Of a stretch of 64,000 nucleotides of DNA, positions 27,272 to 36,665 are shown piece by piece; positions within the stretch are counted from its first letter, which is position 1, and each line of letters begins with the position of its first letter. The notes beneath the pieces were generated by a model that was not told where the DNA came from, searched no databases, and saw only the letters and a program-made list of their open reading frames with translations. This stretch comes from Alphaproteobacteria bacterium (GTDB taxonomy: Bacteria > Pseudomonadota > Alphaproteobacteria > Sphingomonadales > Kordiimonadaceae), in assembly GCA_021774695.1 (NCBI GenBank), contig JAJFIU010000162.1, positions 124,001 to 188,000 of the forward strand, given 5' to 3'. The position numbers and the translations under genes were made by a program.

Positions 27272-28156
27272 TCAATCGGTCAGCGGGTCCGTGAACAACA
27301 AGCGGCCGTTTTCTTCAACTGCCGTATTTATCATTTGCGTAAACAATTGCTCGGCGACCGCGCCTGGCTGATTGGGGTCCAAAGGCAAGGATTTACTCCA
27401 TAGATGCACATAGCCATCTGTGCGAATTACCCTGAGCGTCAAAGACTTTCCGCCTGTTTCACTAACAATACTTCCAGCCAAAAGATAGTCGACCGATAAC
27501 CACTTTGAAACGTCTCCCATCCCGGGTTGCGGGCCATCACCACCAAACAGTTCACCCACGGATATCACTAATAATTTTTTCTGATGCTCCGACAATCTAG
27601 CAACAAACTGATGGGTGAGAAGTTCGGCTTGTTGCAGGGTCGCCTCAGACTTATCCATGGCCGCAAAGGGCATCACGGCAATGCGATCCTGTCCTCCGAT
27701 TGCCACAGTGCTTTCTGCCTGAAAAGCGAGGGAGTAGACAGCCATTGCCCCCACAAATACAGCTAACACTGCAGCTGCAATAGCGCGCCGTGAAGCCAAC
27801 CAATCCATCTTGGGCGCGGCGGTCGCCTCGGCCTTAAGCCGGTAACCGGTTTTCGGTATTGTCTCAATATATATCGGATCTTTGGAGTTATCACCGAGAA
27901 CACGGCGAATATCCCGCACACAAGCGTTTATGCCGTCATCAAATTCTATGGTTCTATCGTGCCAGACCGTATCCCGGATACTGCTGCGCTTAACCACGGA
28001 CCCCGCACTAGCTACCAACAACGCCAAAACAGCAGCCGACTGGCGCTTCAGCGGAAGGACTTCGCCGTTTCGGGTTAACAGATGGCCGTCCAGATCGAAA
28101 TTGAACGGCCCAAATTCAACCTGGTTGGAGGATTTTGTTCGCGAGGACTGCATCAT
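27272..28156 (-). CDS. CadC/ToxR-like membrane-bound transcription regulator
   Basis: A 294-residue one-component regulator. Residues ~14-108 form an OmpR/PhoB-type winged helix (FDLDGHLLTRNGEVLPL, SSIRDTVWHDRTIEFDDGIN, VRDIRRVLGD, IYIETIPKTGYRL). A single membrane span lies at ~125-145 (AIAAAVLAVFVGAMAVYSL). The periplasmic part (~150-294: DRIAVMPFAAMDKSEATLQQ, VDYLLAGSIV, LRVIRTDGYVHLWSKSL) resembles the TolB-like/adenylate-cyclase-associated domain found in such regulators. It is divergent from the hydroquinone reductase gene across 179 bases and may control it (inference). Confidence 0.85.
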   Translation of the reverse strand: MMQSSRTKSSNQVEFGPFNFDLDGHLLTRNGEVLPLKRQSAAVLALLVASAGSVVKRSSIRDTVWHDRTIEFDDGINACVRDIRRVLGDNSKDPIYIETIPKTGYRLKAEATAAPKMDWLASRRAIAAAVLAVFVGAMAVYSLAFQAESTVAIGGQDRIAVMPFAAMDKSEATLQQAELLTHQFVARLSEHQKKLLVISVGELFGGDGPQPGMGDVSKWLSVDYLLAGSIVSETGGKSLTLRVIRTDGYVHLWSKSLPLDPNQPGAVAEQLFTQMINTAVEENGRLLFTDPLTD

Positions 28157-28335
28157 GCCAAAAAGGCTAGCAAAAGCGGTCGCTCAAGTCGATGCCTCAA
28201 GTTGACGCCTCCTATTGCTACTCAGCCGCCTCGCGTTCGCTAATGCACAACACAGCCTTGCCAATTGGCGTAGTACCCTCCTTCAACACGAAACTCTACA
28301 TTACCGGTAAGCAAACAGCATTTAGGAGAAAAGCG

Positions 28336-29370
28336 ATGGGCTTGTTGGTTGACGGAAAATGGCGAGACAAATGGTACGAAACCAAATCAAACGGTGGTCG
28401 GTTTATCCGGTCCGAAAGTCAGTTTAGAAACTGGATAACGCCAGATGGTTCTGCTGGCACCACCGGCGAAGCGGGCTTCAAAGCAGAAGCTGGCAGGTAT
28501 CACCTTTATGTCTCTTACGCCTGCCCGTGGGCTCACCGGACGCTGATCATGTTGGCTCTTAAGGGACTGACAGATATGATCGATGTATCCGTAGTCGGCA
28601 TGACCATGCTTGATAACGGCTGGACCTTCGATCAAACCGATGGCAGCAGCGGCGACCCACTTTTCGACGCGGAATTCCTGCATCAACTATACACACGAGC
28701 TGATTCCACATACAGCGGCCGCGTTACCGTGCCGGTTTTGTGGGACAAAAAATTGGGAACAATCGTTAGCAACGAGTCGGCTGATATCATTCGTATGCTG
28801 GGCAGCGCTTTTGACGGCCTTGGTGCCACACCGGGCGACTATTGGCCAACCAACCAACGCGAGGAAATCGAGAAATTCAATGCCCGCATATATTCCGCTG
28901 TAAATAACGGCGTCTACAAAACCGGTTTTGCCACGTCTCAGGAAGCATACGAGGAAGCTATTGTGCCTTTGTTTGAAACGCTCGACTGGTTAGAAAACCA
29001 CCTTGCAAACAACCGGTATCTTGTGGGCGACACTGTTACCGAAGCAGACATTCGTCTGTTTACAACCCTCGTGCGGTTTGACCCGGTATATGTTGGCCAC
29101 TTCAAGTGCAACATTCGTACACTGAAGGACTATGCAAACCTATGGGCCTATACCCGGGACCTATACAATCTGCCCGGCGTCGCTGACACCGTGCAGATGA
29201 ACCATATTAAAACTCACTATTATGGCAGCCACAAAACCATCAACCCTTCAGGCGTTGTGCCAGTGGGACCGGCGTTAAACTATGCCGAACCCCACCGCAG
29301 GGAAAATTTAACCAGAGAAAACTTAACAGCGGAAAATTTACTAACTGCCGCTCTAGGAGATGCATCATGA
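28336..29370 (+). CDS. Glutathionyl-hydroquinone reductase (Xi-class GST)
   Basis: Reduces glutathionyl-hydroquinones to hydroquinones with release of glutathione. 344 residues from ATG 28336, which has TAGGAGAAAAGCG upstream; the frame is open further up but without a site. The redox Cys63 sits in the Xi-class motif ACPWAHRT. The C-terminal GST domain includes VTEADIRLFTTLVRFDPVY and YANLWAYTRDLYNLPGV. The end carries a 15-bp tandem repeat giving ENLTR/ENLTA/ENLLT, which lies past the usual family C-terminus. The stop overlaps the pirin start (ATGA), so the two are co-translated. Confidence 0.92.
   Translation: MGLLVDGKWRDKWYETKSNGGRFIRSESQFRNWITPDGSAGTTGEAGFKAEAGRYHLYVSYACPWAHRTLIMLALKGLTDMIDVSVVGMTMLDNGWTFDQTDGSSGDPLFDAEFLHQLYTRADSTYSGRVTVPVLWDKKLGTIVSNESADIIRMLGSAFDGLGATPGDYWPTNQREEIEKFNARIYSAVNNGVYKTGFATSQEAYEEAIVPLFETLDWLENHLANNRYLVGDTVTEADIRLFTTLVRFDPVYVGHFKCNIRTLKDYANLWAYTRDLYNLPGVADTVQMNHIKTHYYGSHKTINPSGVVPVGPALNYAEPHRRENLTRENLTAENLLTAALGDAS
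29301..29345. repeat. Three 15-bp tandem repeats in the GST C-terminus
   Basis: GGAAAATTTAACCAG, AGAAAACTTAACAGC and GGAAAATTTACTAAC lie head to tail and in frame, adding repeated Glu-Asn-Leu-Thr. Confidence 0.85.
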
Positions 29371-30200
29371 GCAACCGTACAATCAGTAAAATATTGCCCG
29401 CACAAGCGGTGCCAGAGGGCAAGGGGGTTACCGTTCACCGCACTATCGGGCGACCAGGTTTGAGCGAGCTTGATCCATTTCTATTACTTGATGAAATGGT
29501 CATCGGCGCCGACGATGCTGGTACCGGTTTTCCTGAACACCCACACCGTGGTTTTGAAACCGTAACCTATATGCTGACCGGCAGCATGCGCCACAATGAT
29601 ACTGTAGGTAATGTGGGTGAAATAGGTCCAGGCGAGGCCCAATGGATGACTGCTGGCCGCGGTATCATCCATTCGGAAATGCCAACCTCAAACGGCGTCG
29701 ACATTCGTGGCTTCCAGCTTTGGGTAAACCTGCCCGCCGCAGACAAAATGAAACCACCGCGCTACCAGGATATCCCGTTTGCAGATATCCCCACGGTCGA
29801 CGGCGACGGCTATACCGCCCGTCTGGTTACAGGGGGCCTGTTGGAGCAAAAAGGACCAGTGAACGAAATTGCAGTCAATCCGCTGTTTGCCGACATAACC
29901 CTGTCGCGCACTGGCGCTGCGACCATACCCTTGCCTGTTGGCCATACGGCGTTTCTGTATGGTATCGACAGTGGCTTTGATATTGATGGCCAACATGTGC
30001 CACCGCGTGCCATCGCGGTGCTGGGCGACGGGACCACCGTCACGGTCGCCGGTGAAAAAGACACCCGGTTTCTGTTAGTTGCCGCAGCACCCATCGGCGA
30101 ACCGGTGGCACGGTACGGCCCGTTTGTGATGAACACGCGCGAGGAAATTCAAGCAACCCTTGAAGACTGGAATCAGGGACGGTTCATTGGTGCCGCCTAG
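29367..30200 (+). CDS. Pirin-family protein
   Basis: A 277-residue bicupin of the pirin family. The N-terminal cupin holds the metal ligands in HPHRGFETVTYMLTGSMRH (His-x-His and Glu) and the later RGIIHSEMP block; the C-terminal cupin (~residue 185 on) is followed by IGEPVARYGPFVMNTREEI, the classic pirin ending. Some pirins oxidise quercetin, others are redox-linked regulators; neither can be read here. It is translationally coupled to the glutathionyl-hydroquinone reductase, which fits a shared role in quinone or electrophile stress (inference). Confidence 0.93.
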   Translation: MSNRTISKILPAQAVPEGKGVTVHRTIGRPGLSELDPFLLLDEMVIGADDAGTGFPEHPHRGFETVTYMLTGSMRHNDTVGNVGEIGPGEAQWMTAGRGIIHSEMPTSNGVDIRGFQLWVNLPAADKMKPPRYQDIPFADIPTVDGDGYTARLVTGGLLEQKGPVNEIAVNPLFADITLSRTGAATIPLPVGHTAFLYGIDSGFDIDGQHVPPRAIAVLGDGTTVTVAGEKDTRFLLVAAAPIGEPVARYGPFVMNTREEIQATLEDWNQGRFIGAA

Positions 30201-30208
30201 AAGAGAAA

Positions 30209-30250
30209 GCCGTAGCCGCTAACGGTAATGCTAGCGGCTACGGCGTTTTA
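30209..30250 (+). terminator. Intrinsic terminator after pirin
   Basis: 13-bp perfect arms GCCGTAGCCGCTA / TAGCGGCTACGGC with a 10-base loop, followed by GTTTTA, just after the pirin stop. Confidence 0.85.
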
Positions 30251-30271
30251 TGCTGTCTTGGTCCTTGCAAT

Positions 30272-30328
30272 GCCTGATGGCTAGTACAACGCCTTATGGC
30301 CAGCACAATGGCTGGCGGCTAGCGCAAA
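30272..30328. repeat. Imperfect 19-bp tandem repeats
   Basis: Three 19-base units from 30272, 30291 and 30310; the first two match at about 15 of 19 positions, the third less well. The last overlaps the final codons of the glutamate dehydrogenase gene. Confidence 0.55.
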
Positions 30329-33300
30329 ATAGAGCGCAGATGCCTAGCAGCAAAGCTCAGTTTAGCAACGCTGAGAGCACCCGATGATTTCAGGTCTTCA
30401 GCTAAGCGGCCCGACCGAATAAGCCGGGTTACCTGTTTTTTCTCCCAGGCGGCAACAGCCTGTTTAACCGTCTGAGAACCAGCGCTTTCGCATACCTGCT
30501 GCACCAGTTGGCGTTGTTGATCGCCCAGATCTTCAAGGATAGACCGCACAGCCAGGGTTTCCCAGTGATCGTCAAGCGCAATACGCTCTGCCCGCTGGCG
30601 TAACCAATCGAAGTTCAACAGGTCACCGAGCGCAAAGTGAATGCCGGCAACATAATCAACCGGCTTGCTGGTATCTTCCGCCACCATGATTATGTCGGGC
30701 CCGGAGGTAAGCACGTCAAAGGCACCAACAAAGGTGGCAAGTTCGTGGCCAACGCCCTCCGCTTTCAGTCCATTTCTACGACTGACAAACGCGTCCTGAG
30801 TTGGTGCGCTCAGCACTTCCAACTTTACGCTAAACAGTTTTTCGAACGGGGTTTTAAACCGGTCGACCATCTCACTCACATTGAAATCATGATCAAGGTT
30901 GCGCAGCATCCACAGCACCTGTGTCTTCAAACTCGCGGACACAGATTGGTGCATGTCATACTGAACGCTGGCAGGTACTTTGTAATCAAGCGCATTTATC
31001 GCATCCCATTGTTTTTGAAGGCCAAACACTTCGCGAATCAATACAAAGGCGGCAACAATATCGCCGACACCCAGACCGGTTTCTTCCTTGACTTCATACA
31101 CAAATGTCAGGCCGGCCCAATTCACCACTTCATTGGATAAAACCGTGGCAATGATTTCGCGGCGCAACTGATGGTTGGAAAGTTCAGACGCAAACCTGTC
31201 ACGCAGCAAAGTGGGGAAGCCCCATTCCAGTTCCGGCTGCAGCATTGGGTCTTCGATCAAATCACTCTTGATCAGTGTGTCGAACAGCGACATTTTAGCA
31301 TAGGCCATAAGGGTCGATATCTCGGGGCGGGTTAAGCCTTTTTCGTTCGACGCCATCTCGGCAAAGCCTTCATCCGACGGCAAAACCTCGATTTCACGGT
31401 CTAAACCACCGTCGCGTTCCAGCGCCTTAATCAAGCCCAAGTGATATTGACGCGCACTGACCGCTTCAGCTTCCGCCAAAGAAATAGCCTGTGTTTGCAA
31501 ATAGTTATCAGAAAGAACGATATCGGAAACCTCATCGGTCATTTCTTCCAATACGGCGTTTCGGTCTTCTGATTTTAGCGTGCCTTTGGCGATCGCATCG
31601 ATAAGCAAAATCTTGATATTCACTTCTTTATCGGAGCAATCCACGCCTGCGGAATTATCGATAAAATCTGTGTTTAGACGCCCACCGGCTTTTGCGTATT
31701 CGATGCGCGACTTCTGGGTCATCCCCAGATTGCCGCCTTCACCGATAACGCTAACGCGAAGTTGCTGGGCGGTTACCCGGAGCGCATCATTGGCGCGGTC
31801 GCCGGCTTGCTGGTCGGTCTCGTCCGATGCGCGAACGTACGTGCCGATGCCCCCGAACCACAACAGATCAGCTTGCGCTTTCAAAATACGGTTAATCAAA
31901 TCATTGGGCGCAAGACTATTTTCCTCAACGCCCAGCCATTCTTTGATCGGTCCGCTGAGTTTGATCGATTTATCCGCACGCGAGAAAATTCCGCCGCCTT
32001 TGGAAATCAATTTCTTGTCATAGTCTGCCCAAGATGAACCCGGCGTATCAAACAACCGTTTACGCTCCTTCCAGGCTTTTGCGGTATCGCCCGGGTTGGG
32101 ATCAACAAAAATATGCAGGTGGTTAAATGCTGCCTGAAGGCGAATTTTTTTGGACAGTAACATTCCGTTGCCGAACACATCGCCCGACATGTCACCAACA
32201 CCGATAACGGTAAATTCGTCCTTTTGTACATTGATGCCGCGTTCGCGGAATAGTCGCTGGACACTGACCCAGCCACCTTTTGCGGTAATACCCATCTTCT
32301 TATGGTCGTAACCGGCAGACCCACCAGACGCAAAAGCATCAGCCAGCCAAAATTTTCGCCCTTCTGATATGCTGTTGGCTATATCAGAAAAAGTTGCTGT
32401 GCCTTTGTCCGCCGCTACAACCAAATAAGGGTCGTTGCCGTCACGCCGCACGGTTTGCTTCGGCGCAACTGTTTTGCCGCCTTTCAGGTTGTCGGTAATG
32501 GACAATAGACTGGTGATGAACGAGCGGTATGAAGAAATACCCTCCTTAATAAAGGCATCCCTGTCGCCGGTTGGCAGCTGCTTGGGGAAAAATCCACCCT
32601 TTGAGCCTTGGGGCACGATCACAGCATTTTTAACCTGCTGCGCTTTCACCAAACCCAATACTTCGGTACGGAAATCTTCCCGGCGGTCTGACCAGCGAAG
32701 GCCACCGCGAGCAATAGGGCCACCGCGCAAATGAACACCCTCAACTTGCGGCGAATAAACCCATATTTCTGCAAACGGCCTTGGCAGCGGCGCCTCCTCA
32801 ACCTCGCGTGAACGGATTTTGAACGCAAGCGCTCGCTCGTCGATGCGGTCAACAACGCCGTCCTGGTAATAATTGGTCCGCACTGTTGCGGTGATTACAT
32901 TGATGTAAGCCCGCAGGATACGGTCGTGATCTAGACTGCGCACATTCTCAAGTGCCCGCCTGATTGCCGATGTTATTTTCGCAGCCTCTTTATCCCGGTG
33001 GCCTTTGAAACCCGGGGCGAACTGGGTGGAAAACAAAGTGAAAAGCTGGCTGCTTAACGCCGCGTGTTCAACCATGGTGTCAGCGATGTAATCCGGCGTA
33101 TAGCCAATGCCCAATTGACGTAGATATTTGCCGTATGCTCGCAGAACAACGATTTCGCTCCAGGTCATTGCCGAGGTAATAACAAGCTTGTTGAAGCCAT
33201 CATTTTCACTGGCGCCGAGCCATACCTTGGCGAACAAGTCTTCCACCAGCGATTTGATATCCTTAACCGAAAAACAATTTTCTGCGCCGCACTCCAATGC

Positions 33301-35136
33301 GAAATCATGGATATAGCTGGTAGAATTTCCGCCCATTTTATAAGAATGCTCAGACAGCACCTGAAAACCCATATTCTCGAGAATCGGCATACAGTTGGAC
33401 AGCGCAATCAACTTCGAGCCATGGTAAATTTTCAACCGAAAGCGACCTTCCCCGTCGGCCAGGTGATTGTAAAAATCGACACGCAAATCGTCTTTGCCGT
33501 CAATTTCTTCCAACTTTACCACATCATAAGCCGCCTGCGGCGGCGTGAAGAATTCTCGGTATGCGGTGGTGAAGCGGGTTTTATAAACATGGTGCAGGCG
33601 GTTGCCCATTTCTTCACCCAGATGCTCATTCAGTGAAAGATGCAGGCGGTCATCCCAGCCCTGTGCAGCTTCCACGATCTGCTGCTGAATATCTTCTTCT
33701 TCAACAATCGGAACGTTGCCCGGTTTAGTTCGGATGATAAAATGCCAGCGCGCCAGTGGCTCCTCGCTTAGTTTGGCATAATAGACCGACATTTCACCGT
33801 TATAGTTACTACATAGTATGTCAGTGATGGCGGACCGCAGGCCAGAATGGTAATTGTCGCGCGGAACATAGACCAACGCTGACACAAATCGCTCGAACTG
33901 ATCTGGCCGGATGAAGGCGCGCGGCCGAGGCCGTTCAGTCAACTGCAGAACCCCAAGCGCGGTCTCATAAAGCCAGTCTTCACTAACCTGAAACAGCTCG
34001 TCGCGCGGGAAATTTTCCAGAATGTGCGTGAGCGCTTTGCCCGCAAAAGACTTATTGCCCAGCCGGGCGCGCTTTTGAATATTGGCAACCTTACCGCGAA
34101 TAAGCGGCACATCGTGAGCAAACTGGCTGTATGAGAGCGAAGTGAACAGACCAACAAACCGGCGTTCACCGACCGCATTACCTTCAGCATCAAAAATTTT
34201 CACGCCGATATAATCCAGATGCGATGGCCGGTGGACCGTGGATTTGACATTGGCCTTGGTAATAATCACCGGGTCCGGCTGCGCCAAAAAGTGCCGTATC
34301 TCTGGTGACATTGGGGTTAGACCGTCTTTGTCACGCAGCACGTAGCGGTCCGGGTCACGAAGAATTCCAAGCGCGGTACCATCCACGTGGCTGAAGTCAA
34401 AGGTAGCCGGGTTATCGTCGAACCTATATTCGCGAAAACCAAGCAAAGTGAAATGATCGGCTCCCAGCCAACGAAGAAACTGGATAGTTTCGTCAACGTC
34501 TGCTTCAGGGATTGGCGGTGGATTTACCGTCAGGGATGCAACTGTTTCATCAATTTTAGCAAGCATCGCGCGCCAGTCTGTTACCGCGTCTCTAACATCT
34601 CTAAGTGTTTTCTCCAGGGTCTCTTGCACTTCCTGCAACGCCGATTTATCCGATTGCGCATCAACTTCCATATACATGAAACTCTCGCGCACGCGCACGG
34701 TGCCCTTTCCTCCGGACCGATTGCCGCTGCCGTCGCGGGCCACATCAACAATCGGGTGATGCATCATGTGAATTCGGTAATGCAGGGTAGACGCCATACT
34801 GCCAGTGATAGAATCGACCAGAAACGGCATGTCGTCGTTAACGATCAATATCGCGGTGTGCCGTGTGGTATTAGTGCCAGCGGTTTCGGTCGAGCGCGGC
34901 CCCATCACCTGAACAACGGCAGTATCTTTTTTTCGCTTTGCCGCCACTTGCCACAAAGCATATCCGGTCGCAAACAGCTCTTCCGGCTCGCGTGTCAGCA
35001 AATCGGCGGGTGCTTCAGGGCCGAAAAACTCCGCAAGAAATGTCGCCAGTTCCTTGGCGGCATTGCCTTGTTCTTCCTTTTTGATCATCTCTGCAAAGGA
35101 GGTTTTTAAATACTCGCATATAGATTTGTTGCTCAC
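30319..35136 (-). CDS. gdh: NAD-specific glutamate dehydrogenase, ~180-kDa type
   Basis: A 1605-residue cytoplasmic enzyme that oxidatively deaminates glutamate to 2-oxoglutarate. It belongs to the large GDH class found in alpha- and gammaproteobacteria. N-terminal ACT-like regulatory domains (about 1-500: VNDDMPFLVDSITGSM, FLRWLGADHFTLLGFREY) precede the catalytic core (about 720-1250: GGPIARGGLRWSDRREDFRTEVLGL, with KGGFFPK, GIGDMSGDVFGN-like VGVGDMSGDVFGNGML, and FVDPNPGDTAKAW). A long C-terminal helical region follows. Starts at GTG, preceded by AGGGG at correct spacing. No frameshift is seen over 4.8 kb. Ammonium-releasing catabolism of amino acids is its expected role. Confidence 0.96.
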   Translation of the reverse strand: MSNKSICEYLKTSFAEMIKKEEQGNAAKELATFLAEFFGPEAPADLLTREPEELFATGYALWQVAAKRKKDTAVVQVMGPRSTETAGTNTTRHTAILIVNDDMPFLVDSITGSMASTLHYRIHMMHHPIVDVARDGSGNRSGGKGTVRVRESFMYMEVDAQSDKSALQEVQETLEKTLRDVRDAVTDWRAMLAKIDETVASLTVNPPPIPEADVDETIQFLRWLGADHFTLLGFREYRFDDNPATFDFSHVDGTALGILRDPDRYVLRDKDGLTPMSPEIRHFLAQPDPVIITKANVKSTVHRPSHLDYIGVKIFDAEGNAVGERRFVGLFTSLSYSQFAHDVPLIRGKVANIQKRARLGNKSFAGKALTHILENFPRDELFQVSEDWLYETALGVLQLTERPRPRAFIRPDQFERFVSALVYVPRDNYHSGLRSAITDILCSNYNGEMSVYYAKLSEEPLARWHFIIRTKPGNVPIVEEEDIQQQIVEAAQGWDDRLHLSLNEHLGEEMGNRLHHVYKTRFTTAYREFFTPPQAAYDVVKLEEIDGKDDLRVDFYNHLADGEGRFRLKIYHGSKLIALSNCMPILENMGFQVLSEHSYKMGGNSTSYIHDFALECGAENCFSVKDIKSLVEDLFAKVWLGASENDGFNKLVITSAMTWSEIVVLRAYGKYLRQLGIGYTPDYIADTMVEHAALSSQLFTLFSTQFAPGFKGHRDKEAAKITSAIRRALENVRSLDHDRILRAYINVITATVRTNYYQDGVVDRIDERALAFKIRSREVEEAPLPRPFAEIWVYSPQVEGVHLRGGPIARGGLRWSDRREDFRTEVLGLVKAQQVKNAVIVPQGSKGGFFPKQLPTGDRDAFIKEGISSYRSFITSLLSITDNLKGGKTVAPKQTVRRDGNDPYLVVAADKGTATFSDIANSISEGRKFWLADAFASGGSAGYDHKKMGITAKGGWVSVQRLFRERGINVQKDEFTVIGVGDMSGDVFGNGMLLSKKIRLQAAFNHLHIFVDPNPGDTAKAWKERKRLFDTPGSSWADYDKKLISKGGGIFSRADKSIKLSGPIKEWLGVEENSLAPNDLINRILKAQADLLWFGGIGTYVRASDETDQQAGDRANDALRVTAQQLRVSVIGEGGNLGMTQKSRIEYAKAGGRLNTDFIDNSAGVDCSDKEVNIKILLIDAIAKGTLKSEDRNAVLEEMTDEVSDIVLSDNYLQTQAISLAEAEAVSARQYHLGLIKALERDGGLDREIEVLPSDEGFAEMASNEKGLTRPEISTLMAYAKMSLFDTLIKSDLIEDPMLQPELEWGFPTLLRDRFASELSNHQLRREIIATVLSNEVVNWAGLTFVYEVKEETGLGVGDIVAAFVLIREVFGLQKQWDAINALDYKVPASVQYDMHQSVSASLKTQVLWMLRNLDHDFNVSEMVDRFKTPFEKLFSVKLEVLSAPTQDAFVSRRNGLKAEGVGHELATFVGAFDVLTSGPDIIMVAEDTSKPVDYVAGIHFALGDLLNFDWLRQRAERIALDDHWETLAVRSILEDLGDQQRQLVQQVCESAGSQTVKQAVAAWEKKQVTRLIRSGRLAEDLKSSGALSVAKLSFAARHLRSILR

Positions 35137-35189
35137 GTTAAGCCCCTGATTGTTTTTGGCAGCGATATATGGTTATGGCTGTCCATTGG

Positions 35190-36401
35190 CTAGTTTTTGG
35201 TCTTTGAGGCGATCTGAACGATCGCCTTATCAATAGTATTTTGTGGTGTCTGGATAGTGGATACCAACTCGATCTGCCCGCGGTCACCGCGGCGAACAAG
35301 TGCCAAACCAAATTCCTGACCAAGTGATAGTGTATCCAGTGGTATTGGCGGCGCATTTCGTGCCTTGGCTCGCGCATCTTCAAGCGATATCTTCTTTGTT
35401 TTGCTGACTTTCCCCTGTCGCACAGCTCTTTCTTCCTGCACGCACCCCTTGATGCCCCCAGGTTGCTTTTTAAGGAAGTCAGACAGGTCTGCCGGGACCA
35501 CTTCATGGCGCGCCGCACACGAGAGCGCCGCCGCATATTCGGTTAGGCGCGTTTTATCGTAACTGGCACCAAAGGTAAGTTTCAGCGCGGGTGTAAAGGG
35601 AGCGCGCTTCTGCTGTCTCATGCCGTGCGACCGCAGGAATTCTTTGTAAACCGCCGGGTCCCGGGCCGCCGCAATATGTAGCCGGTAGGCCTGCGCAAGA
35701 GCTAAATACAATCCTTCGCGCGTACCAATGCCCGGGTGAACCACAGTTCCCCCCGCTTCCACACAATCAGCCGCCAGCAATGCCAAGGCCGCGGCATTCT
35801 CGGAACTTGGATTTAACGTTTTTGCTGGCTCTCGCTGTGATGTTGCCTGTTGTGGCGGCGTGGTGGTGGATTTCTGCCTGTGGTTAACCACAAGCATGAT
35901 AATATCTGCAAACTCCCCGCGCGCGCTGAACGGCAAGAAAGTACCCCGGCACTCTATTGGCTCATCGACAAATTCAAATTCCGCGGCTTCCTGCCTGCCT
36001 TGCGGTGTCGATAACCGTTGCTGTAATGCTCTTGAAAATGAGGTCGACGGGCCGTCATACAGACGAGTCCCCGGCGCGAGAACACCGCCCAAGAGAATCG
36101 TCAGTTCAGTACCGCAGTAGCGAACTATTATGCCACTGCCGTGGTATTCCAGCAGCAGGCAATTTTGCTTGAACGGTGTTAGCCCCTCTGGGGTAAGGTT
36201 TTCAAACTGAGGAAGTTGTTGGTCCGCACTCAACCCGTGCCAATAGTCGAAAGCGCGCAAATGCATGCGTCTTTCCAGAACACCGTCAGATTTGAGAGGA
36301 CGGCTAATTTGGTCGCGAAGAACAAAGTCGTCTTCTTCGCGCACAGCGGGTGCGTTCTCAATGGGCGCAGTGCCCTTATTTGTTTGGTCTTCGATGCTCA
36401 T
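35190..36401 (-). CDS. PAS_5-like domain protein with unknown C-terminus
   Basis: A 403-residue cytoplasmic protein. Residues ~40-170 follow the alphaproteobacterial PAS_5 pattern: RMHLRAFDYWHGLSADQQLP, IIVRYCGTELTILLGGVLAPG and FLPFSARGEFADIIMLVV. A Thr/Gln/Pro-rich linker (about 175-205) leads to a C-terminal region that I do not recognise (AAALALLAADCVEAGGT, LHIAAARDPAVYKEFLRSHG, AAALSCAARHEV, ending in QIELVSTIQTPQNTID). Most PAS_5 proteins are small and single-domain, so the 230-residue extension is unusual. It lies upstream of gdh by 53 bases in the same direction, so co-transcription is possible. Confidence 0.55.
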   Translation of the reverse strand: MSIEDQTNKGTAPIENAPAVREEDDFVLRDQISRPLKSDGVLERRMHLRAFDYWHGLSADQQLPQFENLTPEGLTPFKQNCLLLEYHGSGIIVRYCGTELTILLGGVLAPGTRLYDGPSTSFSRALQQRLSTPQGRQEAAEFEFVDEPIECRGTFLPFSARGEFADIIMLVVNHRQKSTTTPPQQATSQREPAKTLNPSSENAAALALLAADCVEAGGTVVHPGIGTREGLYLALAQAYRLHIAAARDPAVYKEFLRSHGMRQQKRAPFTPALKLTFGASYDKTRLTEYAAALSCAARHEVVPADLSDFLKKQPGGIKGCVQEERAVRQGKVSKTKKISLEDARAKARNAPPIPLDTLSLGQEFGLALVRRGDRGQIELVSTIQTPQNTIDKAIVQIASKTKN

Positions 36402-36665
36402 CGTATGAACTACAAAGGGTTGCTCTCGTCTTTAATGCCGACGGGCATAGGTTCTCTCGTGCCGACTATGGCACCAGCGTCAACCTCCCGCAAGCCGATT
36501 CCCATCGAATTAGACAACTTTAATGTGGATAAATAGTTAACATGAAAAGAAGCGCCTTGGGCTTGACAGCGGCGACTGCAAGGGCAACCTTCAGAAAGGG
36601 TGGGGAAATGCTAGGCTGGCCTATTGTACCAGCCAGAATAATCAATCGCAGGGGAGAGCAGGCAC

